Shown here in pieces: positions 1 through 8,994 of a DNA stretch of 64,000 bases. The translations under genes were made by a program, and so were the position numbers. The first letter of the stretch is position 1. Every line of letters starts with the position of its first letter. The notes beneath the pieces were generated by a model. That model was not told the origin of the DNA, did not search any database, and saw only the letters and a list, made by a program, of their open reading frames with translations. Source of the stretch: JBFWUW01 sp050247075 (GTDB taxonomy: Bacteria > Planctomycetota > Planctomycetia > Pirellulales > JBFWUW01); the NCBI GenBank assembly GCA_050247075.1, contig JBFWUW010000014.1:41279-105278 (forward strand), read 5' to 3'.

Positions 1-570
1 TGGAACATGGCCGACGGCGCGGAAAAAGCCACACTGGCGGGGCACACCAGCACCGTTCGCGGGTTGGCGATCGCTCCCGACGGCAAGACGTTGGCATCGG
101 CCAGTTCCGACAAGACCGTCAAGTTATGGAACCTGGAAAACAACATGGAACGGGCGTCGCTGGCGACCCATACAGAGCCTGTCTGGGCGGTGGCCTTTTC
201 GCCCGATGGAACGACCGTGGCCACGGCGGGCGAGGACCGCACCATCAAGATTTGGGACGCCGCCAGCGGGGCCGAGAAAGCCACCCTGTCTGGCCACAAG
301 AACTGGATCACTGGCTTGTCGTTTCACAAGGATGGCCAACTGCTGGCCTCGGGCAGCCACGATCGCACGGTCAAACTGTGGGACTTAAGCAGCAACATGG
401 AAGCCGCGGCGATCGACGGATTCAAAGGGACGATCTGGAGCGTGGCGTTTTCCCCGGATGGCAAATACTTGGCTGCCGGCAGCCATTCAGACTCAATCCG
501 CCTGTTTGACGCCGCAACCCGCAATGAGTTGTATCCGCATGCCCAACCGGCCGCCGAGGCTGGGCAGTAA
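1..570 (+). CDS. WD40-repeat protein, C-terminal part (5' end outside window)
   Basis: The reading frame is open from base 1, so the gene begins upstream of the window; the first codons (W-N-M) read as the end of a preceding WD repeat. Four WD40 repeats follow, each ending in a KLWN/KIWD/KLWD/RLFD-type strand with SPDG- or KDG-type turns. WD40 domains are beta-propeller scaffolds for protein contacts. The four repeats seen are fewer than the seven of a normal propeller, as expected for a truncated view. The stop is TAA at 568-570. In planctomycetes such repeats often sit in large cytochrome or kinase fusions, but the missing N-terminus prevents a choice here. Confidence 0.9.
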   Translation, partial: WNMADGAEKATLAGHTSTVRGLAIAPDGKTLASASSDKTVKLWNLENNMERASLATHTEPVWAVAFSPDGTTVATAGEDRTIKIWDAASGAEKATLSGHKNWITGLSFHKDGQLLASGSHDRTVKLWDLSSNMEAAAIDGFKGTIWSVAFSPDGKYLAAGSHSDSIRLFDAATRNELYPHAQPAAEAGQ

Positions 571-582
571 CGCTACACGCCT

Positions 583-602
583 GATTTCAATCGGCTGAAA
601 TC
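583..602. terminator. Hairpin after the WD40 gene
   Basis: A 7-bp perfect stem (GATTTCA / TGAAATC) with a 6-nt loop lies 12 bases after the stop codon. There is no U-tract, so it is only a possible terminator or 3'-end stabiliser. Confidence 0.3.
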
Positions 603-687
603 GTTCGCTTCAGGAAAGCCGACCCATTCATCTCGCGGAGGGAATCGCCGACCGTCGCCGCGTAAGTGGCTACCGAGAAACTGCTTC

Positions 688-2880
688 ATGCCACCGTTTG
701 CCTGCTGTTTGAGAATCTGCCTGGCCGGCCTGATGGCGGGCGCATGGGGGCTGGGGAGCCTGTCTTCGGCCCTGGCGGGCGATTCTACGCCCCGGCAGTT
801 GGCGGCTAGCGTGACCATTTATCGCGACGCGCACGGCGTGCCGCATATCGACGGCCCCACCGATGCCAGCGTGGTGTTTGGCTTTGCTTACGCCCAGGCC
901 GAAGACTATTTCTGGCAGATCGAAGACACCTATATCTTGTGTCTGGGCCGCTATGCGGAAGTTTACGGTCCCCAAGGGCTCAATTCCGATCTGCTCAACC
1001 GGGCGTTTGAAATCACCAGCCGGGCGCGGGCCGACTACGAATTGCTGGAGCCCGAGCTGCGTGAGATTGTCGATGCCTACGTGGCCGGATTGAACTTCTA
1101 CCTGCAACGCCACCCACGCACGCGCCCCCGGCTGATTAAACGCTTTGAACCGTGGTATTTGCTGGCCTTCGGGCGGCACTTGTTGCTGGAGATGAGCTAC
1201 CGCTACACACGGCTGACCAATAGCCTGGTGCCGCTGCGCAATCCGGCGGTTTGGAATGCCGCCGGATCGAATGCTTGGGCCGTGTCGGGCCGGCGGACGG
1301 CTTCGGGCCACGCCATGTTGCTGGCCAACCCTCACCAACCCCAGTTTGGCTATGGCCAGTTCTACGAGGGGCATTTGCGGAGCGGCGAGGGGTGGAACTT
1401 TAGCGGGGCGACGTTCTTCGGCAGCCCCTTGCCCAGTTTGGGCCACAACGAACACCTGGGTTGGGCCTACACCACCAACGAACCAGACATTGCCGACGTC
1501 TGGCGCGAGACCTTTGACGACCCCCACCAACCGCTGGCCTATCGCTACGACGGCGGCTATCGCCAGGCGACCGAGTGGAAAGAGAATCTCAAGGTGCTCT
1601 ACGGAGAGACGCTCAAGGAACGGACGGTCACCTTTCGCAAGACGCACCACGGCCCGATCGTGCAGCGCGAGGACGACCAGCACTTCTTATCGGCCCGCAT
1701 CGGCAAGCTGGAAGAAGCCGTCATGCTGCGGCAGTTGCGGCGGATGGTCCGCGCGCGCAATCTCGATGAGTTTCAGCAGGCGTTGGCGCTGCGTAATTTT
1801 CCCCTGATGAACATCATCTACGCCGACGACCAGGACAATATCTTGCTGCATTACAACGGCGCGGTGCCGCGCCGCGACCCTGGCTTTGACTGGACCAAAC
1901 CGGTTGATGGTTCCGACCGCCGCACCGAGTGGCAAGGCTACCACGACCTCAACGAACTTCCCCATGTGCTCAATCCGGCGTCGGGTTTCGTCCAAAACTG
2001 CAACTCGTCGCCCTTCACCACCACGGACGAAGGCAACCCGGCGCGTCACGATTTTCCGACGTATCTGGGGGACGATCTCGATCTCGACCGGCGGCGGGCC
2101 AAACGGTCGCGGCAGATTCTGCGCGACATGCACGATATTTCATTCGAAGACTTTCAGGCGGCGGCTTTTGATACCAAGGTCTATTGGGCCACCACCGATC
2201 TCCCTTTGCTGAAGCAAGATCTGGCGGCGCTGCACTACACGCATCCCGAACTGGCCCAGGCCGCTGAGCCCTTCTTTAAGTTGCTGGACCAATGGGATTG
2301 CGTCGGCGGGATCGACTCCCCAGCCACCTCGCTGTGCGAAGCCTGGTATCAGGAACTGCATGGCCGCGGCTACCCCGGTGAGACCTTGTTGCCCAGGTAC
2401 ATGGACAACCCGGCGGAAAAGTTCCGCGGGCTGCTGCGTGCCGCCGCCGCCCTGCAAACGGCCTACGGCGATTGGCGCATCCCTTACGGCCAAACGCACC
2501 GCTTGCAGCGGCATGCCAACGTGGCCGATCTGTTTTCGATTCCCTTTGATGACGAACAACGCAGTCTGCCGTGCGCGGGCATGCCAGGTTCGCTGGGGGT
2601 CATCTTCACGCAATATTACGCGCCGCGGATCGCCTTTCCGTTCTCGGTGCCGGCGCGGCTGAACTATGGCGTGGTAGGGGCCACGTACATGGGGGCCTAC
2701 GAATTTGGGCCGAAAGCCAACGGCGCGACGTTGGTGCAGTTTGGCGCGAGCGGCAATCCACGTTCACCCTACTATTTTGACCAGGCCAGGCTGCTCTCGG
2801 AGCGGACCTTCAAGCCGGAAATCTTCGATTGGGCCGAAGTGCAGCGCACCGCCTTGCGGAAGTACCATCCAGGGGATTGA
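688..2880 (+). CDS. Penicillin acylase family (Ntn) amidohydrolase, secreted
   Basis: A 730-residue protein with an N-terminal hydrophobic signal peptide ending near an A-L-A-G site (about residue 30). It resembles the penicillin G acylase/AHL acylase/aculeacin acylase family: an alpha-chain region with RDAHGVPHI near residue 47, then GSNAWAVSG, in which Ser194 would become the N-terminal nucleophile of the beta chain after self-cleavage. ANPHQ and the later N-x-N-S-S-P region fit the oxyanion and substrate pocket of the family. The family cleaves amide bonds of acylated compounds (beta-lactams, acyl-homoserine lactones, lipopeptides); the actual substrate cannot be read from sequence. A membrane protein gene follows after 85 bases. 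Length is typical. Confidence 0.88.
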   Translation: MPPFACCLRICLAGLMAGAWGLGSLSSALAGDSTPRQLAASVTIYRDAHGVPHIDGPTDASVVFGFAYAQAEDYFWQIEDTYILCLGRYAEVYGPQGLNSDLLNRAFEITSRARADYELLEPELREIVDAYVAGLNFYLQRHPRTRPRLIKRFEPWYLLAFGRHLLLEMSYRYTRLTNSLVPLRNPAVWNAAGSNAWAVSGRRTASGHAMLLANPHQPQFGYGQFYEGHLRSGEGWNFSGATFFGSPLPSLGHNEHLGWAYTTNEPDIADVWRETFDDPHQPLAYRYDGGYRQATEWKENLKVLYGETLKERTVTFRKTHHGPIVQREDDQHFLSARIGKLEEAVMLRQLRRMVRARNLDEFQQALALRNFPLMNIIYADDQDNILLHYNGAVPRRDPGFDWTKPVDGSDRRTEWQGYHDLNELPHVLNPASGFVQNCNSSPFTTTDEGNPARHDFPTYLGDDLDLDRRRAKRSRQILRDMHDISFEDFQAAAFDTKVYWATTDLPLLKQDLAALHYTHPELAQAAEPFFKLLDQWDCVGGIDSPATSLCEAWYQELHGRGYPGETLLPRYMDNPAEKFRGLLRAAAALQTAYGDWRIPYGQTHRLQRHANVADLFSIPFDDEQRSLPCAGMPGSLGVIFTQYYAPRIAFPFSVPARLNYGVVGATYMGAYEFGPKANGATLVQFGASGNPRSPYYFDQARLLSERTFKPEIFDWAEVQRTALRKYHPGD

Positions 2881-2965
2881 TCTGCCCGCGGTGGACGTTT
2901 TCCACTATTCTGACGGCCAGACGCGGGGGGTGAACCCGCGGCCAACCCTCCTCATCCGCGCTAGG

Positions 2966-3640
2966 ATGCCGATGCCCAATTCCACCGACTCTACGGCGAT
3001 GCCCCAAACCGCCCCCCAGGCCGAGCCGGCCCAGCCGGAAAAGCGGCCCAATGTGTTGCGGCGGCTGTACCATTGGGTGCTGCATTGGGCTGAGACGCCG
3101 TACGGCACGCCCGCCTTATGCCTGATCTCGTTCGCCGAAAGTTCGTTTTTTCCGATTCCGCCCGACGTGCTGCAAATTGCCCTGAGCGTCTCCAAACCGC
3201 GGCGCTCGTTTTACTACGCCGGCGTCAGCGCCGTGGCCAGTGTGCTGGGGGGAATCGTGGGGTGGGGCATCGGCTATTTGGCCTGGTCGATGGTCGGTGA
3301 TTTTTTCACGCACTACGTGCCGGGCTTTACGGCACACAATATCGAAAAAGTCCGGTCGCTATATCACGCCAACGCCTTTTGGGCCATTTTCGCGGCGGCG
3401 TTTACCCCTATCCCCTTCAAGGTGTTCACCATCACGGCGGGTGTGTTAAAGGTCCCCTTGACAGTGCTGATCGTGGCCTCGTTGTTGGGGCGGTCGAGTC
3501 GGTTTTTTCTGGTGGCGGCGGCGATCTTTTTCTTCGGTCCCAAAGTCAAACATCTGCTGGAAAAATACTTTGAACTCATCACGCTAGCTCTGTTCGCCCT
3601 CATCGTGATTGGATTCGTGGTGATTAAGTACTGTTTGTAG
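2966..3640 (+). CDS. DedA/YqaA-type membrane protein (SNARE-associated domain)
   Basis: About 224 residues if ATG 2966 is used (ATG 2972 is equally possible; an earlier in-frame codon at 2705 lies inside the penicillin-acylase gene and is unlikely). A Pro/Gln-rich N-terminus is followed by the VTT-type core: ESSFFPIPPD (a re-entrant segment with acidic residue and prolines), GGIVGWGIGYLAW, AAFTPIPFKVFTI (F/Y-x-P-x-P-x-K) and GRSSRFFLVA, then a C-terminal TM helix. Family members are flippase- or transporter-like inner-membrane proteins linked to lipid carriers and envelope integrity; YqaA members are the closest by layout. The TAG stop (3638-3640) is also the first TAG of a GTAGGAGGCG repeat. 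Confidence 0.85.
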   Translation: MPMPNSTDSTAMPQTAPQAEPAQPEKRPNVLRRLYHWVLHWAETPYGTPALCLISFAESSFFPIPPDVLQIALSVSKPRRSFYYAGVSAVASVLGGIVGWGIGYLAWSMVGDFFTHYVPGFTAHNIEKVRSLYHANAFWAIFAAAFTPIPFKVFTITAGVLKVPLTVLIVASLLGRSSRFFLVAAAIFFFGPKVKHLLEKYFELITLALFALIVIGFVVIKYCL

Positions 3641-3706
3641 GAGGCGATTCCATCGCCGATGGCAACGTATAACACGCATCAATCGGCGATGGAATCGCCT
3701 CCTACA
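3636..3706. repeat. Family A element, inverted pair (GATTCCATC type)
   Basis: Two perfect 25-nt arms in inverted orientation (3636-3660 and 3682-3706) separated by 21 nt. Each arm starts or ends with GTAGGAGGCG/CGCCTCCTAC and contains its own mini-hairpin GGCGAT-TCC-ATCGCC. The left arm's TAG is the stop codon of the DedA-type gene. Other copies lie near 7.5, 21.4, 23.3, 45.1 and 60.5 kb. Confidence 0.9.
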
Positions 3707-3729
3707 GACACTGGCCACTTGATCTGACT

Positions 3730-3754
3730 GTAAGAGCCGTCTCCGACGGCGGTA
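3730..3754. repeat. Family A-like single hairpin (GCCGTC-TCC-GACGGC)
   Basis: A 25-nt unit starting GTAAGAG and carrying a 6-bp stem GCCGTC/GACGGC around the same TCC loop as family A, with different stem bases. It lies 23 nt after the pair at 3636-3706. Confidence 0.55.
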
Positions 3755-3860
3755 ATCCGCTTTCCATGCAGAACAATTCAACCGCGAACATTCCACGTCC
3801 TCGCGGCGGGTTTCGCATCGCGACCGTGCCCAATCGAGTTGCACGTCCGCTGCCAGAGGA

Positions 3861-3999
3861 AGAACCACGAATCGAACGAATCGAACGAATGAATTTCCCG
3901 CACGGAAAACTTGATCGTGAAAAAAGGGGCGGGCGGCGACTTGAGAAAGTCGTTTCGGAGAATTCATATTCGTAGAATTCGTTAGATTCGTGGTTCTCA
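3861..3999. repeat. Nonamer-array inverted repeat (family C, copy 1)
   Basis: The left arm (3861-3890) is AGAACCACG followed by units AATCGAACG of about 9 bp. The right arm (about 3977-3998) is the reverse complement ending TCGTGGTTCT. The roughly 85-bp centre shows no gene. Copies with the same AGAACCACG/CGTGGTTCT ends occur at 15952-16087 and, with other nonamers, at 52040-52174. Confidence 0.8.
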
Positions 4000-4080
4000 C
4001 AAGGCCTGGCAAATTGATGTTGTGCATGCAACGCACGGGAATGCATGACCTTCAAATGTTCGGCAACAATAGGGTGTCAC

Positions 4081-5649
4081 ATGACCTGGCCGCCGTTGAT
4101 TGCCGGCATGCTCGATCCGGCCGTTTATCCCCATGCGGCGGGGCCGGTGGAAATCATCGAGACCCACATTTCTTGGCTGCTGCTGACGGGACCCTACGCC
4201 TACAAGATTAAGAAGCCGGTCGATTTGGGTTTCCTCGATTTTTCGACCTTGGCCCGCCGTGAGCATTTTTGCCGGGAAGAACTCCGCCTCAATCGCCGCT
4301 ATGCGCCGCGGTTGTACGAAGCGGTCGTACCGATCGGCGGCACGCCCGACCGGCCGCGTCTGGAGCAGCCGGGCCAACCGATTGAGTATGCCGTGCGTAT
4401 GGTCCAATTTCCGTCCGATTGCCGCCTCGACCACGTCTTGCAGTCGGGCCGCCTGACTTCAGAGCATATCGACGGTCTGGCCGCCGAACTGGCACGTCAG
4501 CACGCTGTCGCCGCGGTTTCTTCCGCGGACAATGCGTTTGGCGAACCAGCCGCCGTGTGGCAAGTGGTGGCAAACAATCTGGAGCAAATGCAACGCCGCG
4601 CGAACGATTCCCAAGACCAGCAGCGGCTGCAACAATTGGCCTTGTGGAGCCAGCGGGAGTTTGAACGCCGCAAGGCCGATTTTGCCTTGCGGAAGCAGCA
4701 GGGCTCTATTCGCGAGTGCCACGGCGACTTGCATCTGGCCAACATGGTGCTGTTGGAGAACCGCGTCACTCTTTTCGATTGTCTGGAATTCAACGACAAC
4801 CTGCGCTGGATCGACACGCAGAGCGACCTGGCATTTGCCGTCATGGACTTGCGGCGGCGCGGCCGGCCCGAACTGGCTGCCCGCCTGCTCAACGGCTATC
4901 TGGAAGTGACCGGCGACTACCGCGGACTGGCGGTGCTGCCCTTCTATTTGGTTTATCGGGCCTTGGTGCGGGCGACCGTGGCCGCCATTCGCGCATGCCA
5001 GCCCGATGTCGGCGAATCGGCCCGCGGCGAGGCCTGGAGCGAGTTCCGCGATTATCTCTCTTTGGCCGAAAGCTATGCGAACCCGCCGCCATCCTGGCTG
5101 CTATTGACGCACGGCCCGTCGGGGTCGGGCAAGACGTATTACACGCAGCGGTTGGTGCAGGCGCTAGGTGCCATTCGCGTCCGTTCCGACGTGGAACGCA
5201 AACGCCTGGCGGGGTTGCAGGCGTCAGCCCGCACTCCACCCAGCGACGTCGAGCAAATGTACGGCCCTGCCACCAACCAGGCCACGTATGGCAGACTGCT
5301 AGAAGCGGCCAGGCAGATCGTCTCAGCCGGTTTCCCCGCGATTATCGACGCGGCCTGCTTGCGCCAAGCCGACCGCGCGGCTTGTTTTGCGCTGGCCGCC
5401 GACCTGAAAGTGCCTGTCTGTATTCTCGATCTGCGCGCCGACCACGATACCCTCCGCCGGCGGCTGCAATCGCGTCAAGAAGCCGGCCAAGATGCCTCGG
5501 AAGCCACGCTGGCCGTGCTGGAAGCGCAACTTGCCAACGACGAGCCCATCACGGCGGCGGAACTCCCCAGAACCATCACGTTGGATGCGGCGAATTCCAC
5601 GGACGATTCCGCCTGGATCGGCCGCGTGCGCCGCATGTGCGAACGGTAG
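4081..5649 (+). CDS. Phosphotransferase (APH-like) fused to AAA-type P-loop kinase
   Basis: A 522-residue protein from ATG 4081 (an ATG at 4045 adds 12 unlikely residues). The N-terminal ~340 residues resemble aminoglycoside/choline-type phosphotransferases: CHGDLHLANMVL is the Brenner-type catalytic motif and FDCLEFND follows as the metal-binding segment. The C-terminal ~180 residues are a separate small kinase domain with Walker A GPSGSGKT followed by a conserved RSDVERKRL. This architecture is known as a conserved bacterial two-domain protein (COG2187 + COG0645 type) of uncertain substrate. The TAG stop is the first TAG of the family B repeat at 5647. There is no obvious partner gene. Confidence 0.85.
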   Translation: MTWPPLIAGMLDPAVYPHAAGPVEIIETHISWLLLTGPYAYKIKKPVDLGFLDFSTLARREHFCREELRLNRRYAPRLYEAVVPIGGTPDRPRLEQPGQPIEYAVRMVQFPSDCRLDHVLQSGRLTSEHIDGLAAELARQHAVAAVSSADNAFGEPAAVWQVVANNLEQMQRRANDSQDQQRLQQLALWSQREFERRKADFALRKQQGSIRECHGDLHLANMVLLENRVTLFDCLEFNDNLRWIDTQSDLAFAVMDLRRRGRPELAARLLNGYLEVTGDYRGLAVLPFYLVYRALVRATVAAIRACQPDVGESARGEAWSEFRDYLSLAESYANPPPSWLLLTHGPSGSGKTYYTQRLVQALGAIRVRSDVERKRLAGLQASARTPPSDVEQMYGPATNQATYGRLLEAARQIVSAGFPAIIDAACLRQADRAACFALAADLKVPVCILDLRADHDTLRRRLQSRQEAGQDASEATLAVLEAQLANDEPITAAELPRTITLDAANSTDDSAWIGRVRRMCER

Positions 5650-5798
5650 GGTGGGACAAGCGGCATTGTGCTCAACCACTGGAAACAACTTCACCCGCGA
5701 TGTCCCACCATGAGTCGCGGTGGCTGCCGCATTTGGTGGGACATCGCGGACAAACCGTATCTGAATGGTAGAGCCGTTTGTCCGCTTGTCCCACCGTA
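5647..5798. repeat. Family B element, copy 1 (GTAGGGTGGGACAAGCGG ends)
   Basis: A ~150-bp element with outer inverted ends GGTGGGACAAGCGG / CCGCTTGTCCCACC and an inner inverted pair around CGCGATGTCCCACC (about 5696) and GGTGGGACATCGCG (about 5736). It starts exactly at the TAG stop codon of the phosphotransferase-kinase gene. It is homologous to the reverse complement of 8844-8994 and to 15522-15650. Confidence 0.9.
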
Positions 5799-6004
5799 CT
5801 GGACTTCTGGCGTCCGCGCCAGCCACAACCACCTTACCAATTCCGCTGGCCGCGGAATGGATCATCCTGCATGTGCAGGGATTCCAACGCCGACCGAAAG
5901 GTGCCCCGATCAGTTGGGACCAGCCTCTTCGTGCAACATTCACCGATCTTCCATCGTGCAAAATCGCTACGAACGATGCGCGATGCGGCGCTGCACACCG
6001 CATA
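5799..6004. other. Intergenic spacer between convergent genes
   Basis: Together with the preceding repeat this gives about 355 bases without a gene. One GATTCCAACGCCGA stretch near 5880 resembles a decayed family A unit; nothing else was recognised. Confidence 0.6.
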
Positions 6005-7420
6005 TCACTCCGCGGCGTCTCTTACCCGGTCGGCCAGGGCTTGCAGAACGATGGGGGCGGCTTCGGGACCTACGCTGTTGATTTCGCCGTATTGCGATTT
6101 GGCGCGGCCGTAGGCGAAGGGTGGCACTTGATCCCACTGGCGCTTGGGAATGATGTAGCCGATCTCGTCGTTGGCCAGGCCGAACAACATCGTCTTGGGG
6201 CCGGGCAGCGATTGCATGACGGGTGTCTCCAGCGGCGCATCGGGAAAGTCGGCCCCGGGATCGGCCGGTTCTTGGAACTTGCCATACACCAGCTCGGGGT
6301 AAATCTCGCCGGGGATGCAGGCCGCATGCAGTTCCCCCAGCCGCAGATAGGCCACCTCCGTCTCGACCGCCGCAGTGGCACCCGCGGGGAGCGAGCCTTC
6401 CACCGCCTCGCCCAACTCCTCGGCCTGGCCGGTCCAAACGCGGGCCTCTCGCTGTAGCACGCCCAGCGACCGGCCGGCCTGATAAATGGGGTTGGCCAGC
6501 GGCACGGCGACCGGTTTGGCGAAGACCGCAAACGGCGTCAACCGCAGCGGTTGGGCGCTGGCCAAGGCCTTGTTCGCCAGGCCGGCGATCATTTCGCCAT
6601 ACACGCGGGCGTACTCAAAGTTGCCCTCGTCCAGCAGATTGCCGGCGGCATCCTTGACCACGCCGTCGGGCGAACCCATCAGGCCGCCCACCGTGCCCGT
6701 GAAATAGGCCACCGGGCAAGAATGCTCTTTTTTCATCGCTTCGACCGTGGCCCAAGGAAAGTCGGCCGTGATGAGTTTGTTCTTGGAACCGAGCGATTCG
6801 GGATGGCAGTTCCATTGCACGAGAATGCCCAGTGGCCGCCCGCCGCCAACGGGCGAGAACTTGAGCACGCGCAACACGCCGTCGTACACCTTGGGCAGGC
6901 GGCTGTCTCCCAGCAGTGTTTCGTCTTCCGCCGTGCCGTACTCGGCGGTGGCCGGTTGGCAGCGGGCCGCGGTTTCCGTCACCAGTTGCGCCACGTCGTC
7001 CACCACACGACGCAAATACTTGCGATCGACGCCGCTGGCCAAGGGGGATGGTCCCCACAGGCCGATCACATCCGGCCCTTCATGGTTGTGCGTGCTGGAG
7101 ACCATGACATAGGCAAAGCCTTCCAGCTTGGCGCGAATGGCTCTCACCTCCGGCAATTGCAAGCCGACCAGATCGACCGACACCAGCGCGATTTTTTGCC
7201 CGCCATGTTGCAGCACCACTGCGCGGGCGCGCAATGGATCGTGGACTCCCTCGGCCCGGCGGTTCGTGCCATACCCGGCGATCCACACCGCATGGCGGCC
7301 CGCCACGTCGGGTGTGATGTCGCATTCGCCAAAGGCCACTTGCAGCGGTTCCTCGGCAGCGGCGGAAACGGAGAGGCCACTGAGCAAGGCCGCCAGCAGG
7401 AGAGTTCGCATGTTTTTCAC
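6005..7420 (-). CDS. Neutral/alkaline ceramidase N-terminal-domain protein, secreted
   Basis: A 471-residue protein with a signal peptide (MRTLLLAALLSGLSVSAAA; the ATG at 7411 may be the true start). It matches the neutral/alkaline non-lysosomal ceramidase N-terminal domain: GECDITPD, followed by GYG, DPLRARAVVL, SVDLVGL, and SSTHNHEGPD (residues ~105-115), where His residues bind zinc. Full-length ceramidases carry an extra C-terminal immunoglobulin-like domain; this protein ends with the catalytic domain, as in many planctomycete paralogues. The family hydrolyses N-acyl bonds of sphingolipids, but the truncated forms are not proven ceramidases. It is convergent with the upstream kinase fusion. 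Confidence 0.85.
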   Translation of the reverse strand: MKNMRTLLLAALLSGLSVSAAAEEPLQVAFGECDITPDVAGRHAVWIAGYGTNRRAEGVHDPLRARAVVLQHGGQKIALVSVDLVGLQLPEVRAIRAKLEGFAYVMVSSTHNHEGPDVIGLWGPSPLASGVDRKYLRRVVDDVAQLVTETAARCQPATAEYGTAEDETLLGDSRLPKVYDGVLRVLKFSPVGGGRPLGILVQWNCHPESLGSKNKLITADFPWATVEAMKKEHSCPVAYFTGTVGGLMGSPDGVVKDAAGNLLDEGNFEYARVYGEMIAGLANKALASAQPLRLTPFAVFAKPVAVPLANPIYQAGRSLGVLQREARVWTGQAEELGEAVEGSLPAGATAAVETEVAYLRLGELHAACIPGEIYPELVYGKFQEPADPGADFPDAPLETPVMQSLPGPKTMLFGLANDEIGYIIPKRQWDQVPPFAYGRAKSQYGEINSVGPEAAPIVLQALADRVRDAAE

Positions 7421-7499
7421 GGGTGATGGATGCAGAGGATCAAAAAATGGATGCGAAGGAAGGGCACAGCAAGTATAACACCGGCCCCAGAGGCCAGTT

Positions 7500-7614
7500 T
7501 GTAGGAGGCGTTTCCAACGCCGATCCTCCCACGTCCGGTACTCCGAGAGAGGGAGATGAAAAAATCGGCGTTGGAAACGCCTCCTACAGTTTGGCGTTGA
7601 AAACGCCTCCTGCA
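7500..7614. repeat. Family A element, inverted pair plus third arm (GTTTCCAAC type)
   Basis: Arms at 7500-7524 and 7564-7588 are perfect inverted copies; a third, slightly diverged arm lies at 7591-7614. The stem bases differ from the 3636 copy (GGCGTT-TCC-AACGCC) but pairing is kept. The element fills the divergent spacer between the ceramidase-like gene and the enolase-superfamily gene. Confidence 0.9.
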
Positions 7615-7652
7615 GCCCAATTCGCCCGAAAGTTCAACCGCCCAACGACGCC

Positions 7653-8846
7653 ATGAAAATCGACCACATTGAAACGCTGCACCTTCGATACCCTTACCCC
7701 GCCGAGAAATGTTTCAAGTATGCCGGCGGAACTTGCACCGGCAGGCTGACTTCGCTGGTGCTGGTGCATACCGATGGCGGCAAGACGGGCGTTGGCGCGG
7801 CTTATTCGCACCCAGGGCTGGTGGAACTGGTGGTCAAGCACCAGCTAGAGCCGCTGCTGAAAGGGCGCGACCCGCGGGAAGTTGAGACGCTGTGGGATTT
7901 TATGTACCGCCTGACACGCTGGTATGGCCGCAAGGGGGCGGCCCTGACGGCGCTGGGAGGAATCGACACGGCGCTGTGGGACTTGCGCGGGCAGGCCGCC
8001 GGTCAGCCGGTCTGGAAGCTGCTCGGCGGCACGCGCCCGGCTTGTCCCGCTTATGCCAGCGCCCTGCTGTGGAACACGCTGCCGGCGCTGGCTGCCGAAG
8101 CCCGCGGGCATATCGACCGCGGTTTTCGCCGCGTGAAGATGCGGCTGGCCCGCAGCGAGGAATACGATACGTCCGCGGTCGAGGCCGTTCGCCAGGCGAT
8201 CGGGCCGGATCACGATTTAATGGCCGATGCCTCGATGCGCTACGACCTGCCGCTGGCCCGCCGGATTGGCAAGGTTTTGGCGGCCAACAAGGTCTTTTGG
8301 TACGAGGAGCCGTTCCAGCCAGAGGATTTTGAGAACTACTCGCTGCTACGCGGTACCGTGGGCGTTCCGTTGGCGGCCGGCGAGAACGAGTTCGGCCTGC
8401 AAGGGTTTCGCGAATTGATTCGCGAGCGGGCCGTGAATATCGTCCAACCCGACGCCTGCCGGGCGGGCGGCATTAGCGAGGTCGTCCGCGTGGGGCAAGC
8501 GGCGGCGGCGGCCGGGTTGCGGGTGGCCACGCACACCTGGAGCGACGCCCCCACGGTCATCGCCAACGCCCACGCCGTCAGCGCCATGCCCAACGGCGTG
8601 ACGGTCGAGATCGACCAGACCGGCAACCCCTTCATCGACGAACTGCTGGCCGAACCGTTGCGGGTGATCGACGGGCAACTGCAACTCAGCCAGGCACCAG
8701 GACTGGGGATAGAACTTAACCGGACGGTCGTCGACCGCTACCGCCTGTCCGACTCGTTCAACATTCCGCCGGGCAATTACTCGGACATGCTCTTCGGCCC
8801 AGAGCATTACACGCCTGGCCCGGCGTATGAAACGCGAAAACCGTAG
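7653..8846 (+). CDS. Enolase-superfamily enzyme (mandelate racemase/muconate lactonizing type)
   Basis: A 397-residue protein with the N-terminal capping domain and a TIM-barrel carrying the catalytic set: K162-x-R164 (VKMR), metal ligands D192 (MADAS), E218/E219 (YEEPF) and E244 (GEN), and a D267-H294 dyad (QPDACR, ATHTW). This is the layout of the mandelate-racemase subgroup, acting by proton abstraction next to a carboxylate; sugar-acid dehydratases are common members. Substrate is not determined. No sugar transporter or catabolic operon is adjacent. Its TAG stop is the left end of a family B repeat. Confidence 0.9.
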   Translation: MKIDHIETLHLRYPYPAEKCFKYAGGTCTGRLTSLVLVHTDGGKTGVGAAYSHPGLVELVVKHQLEPLLKGRDPREVETLWDFMYRLTRWYGRKGAALTALGGIDTALWDLRGQAAGQPVWKLLGGTRPACPAYASALLWNTLPALAAEARGHIDRGFRRVKMRLARSEEYDTSAVEAVRQAIGPDHDLMADASMRYDLPLARRIGKVLAANKVFWYEEPFQPEDFENYSLLRGTVGVPLAAGENEFGLQGFRELIRERAVNIVQPDACRAGGISEVVRVGQAAAAAGLRVATHTWSDAPTVIANAHAVSAMPNGVTVEIDQTGNPFIDELLAEPLRVIDGQLQLSQAPGLGIELNRTVVDRYRLSDSFNIPPGNYSDMLFGPEHYTPGPAYETRKP

Positions 8847-8994
8847 GGTGGGACAAGCGGCCATCGGCTCGTCCATGCGAATACGGTTCGTCCGCGATGT
8901 CCCACCAAATGCGGCCACCATCGCAGGGCATGGTGGGAAATCGCGGGTGCGCCGGTTTCAAGTGGCCGGTCCCCATGCCGCTTGTCCCACCCTA
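8844..8994. repeat. Family B element, copy 2, with both ends at stop codons
   Basis: A 151-bp element with ends TAGGGTGGGACAAGCGG and CCGCTTGTCCCACCCTA. The left TAG (8844-8846) is the stop of the enolase-superfamily gene. The right CTA (8992-8994) read on the minus strand is the stop of the DUF1569 gene. The inner TCCGCGATGTCCCACC / GGTGGGAAATCGCGG pair is kept with one mismatch. Confidence 0.95.

Noticed and set aside
3636..3706. Family A pair considered as an insertion sequence end
   Set aside because: No transposase or target duplication is visible and the arms are only 25 nt; it is better described as a structured repeat.
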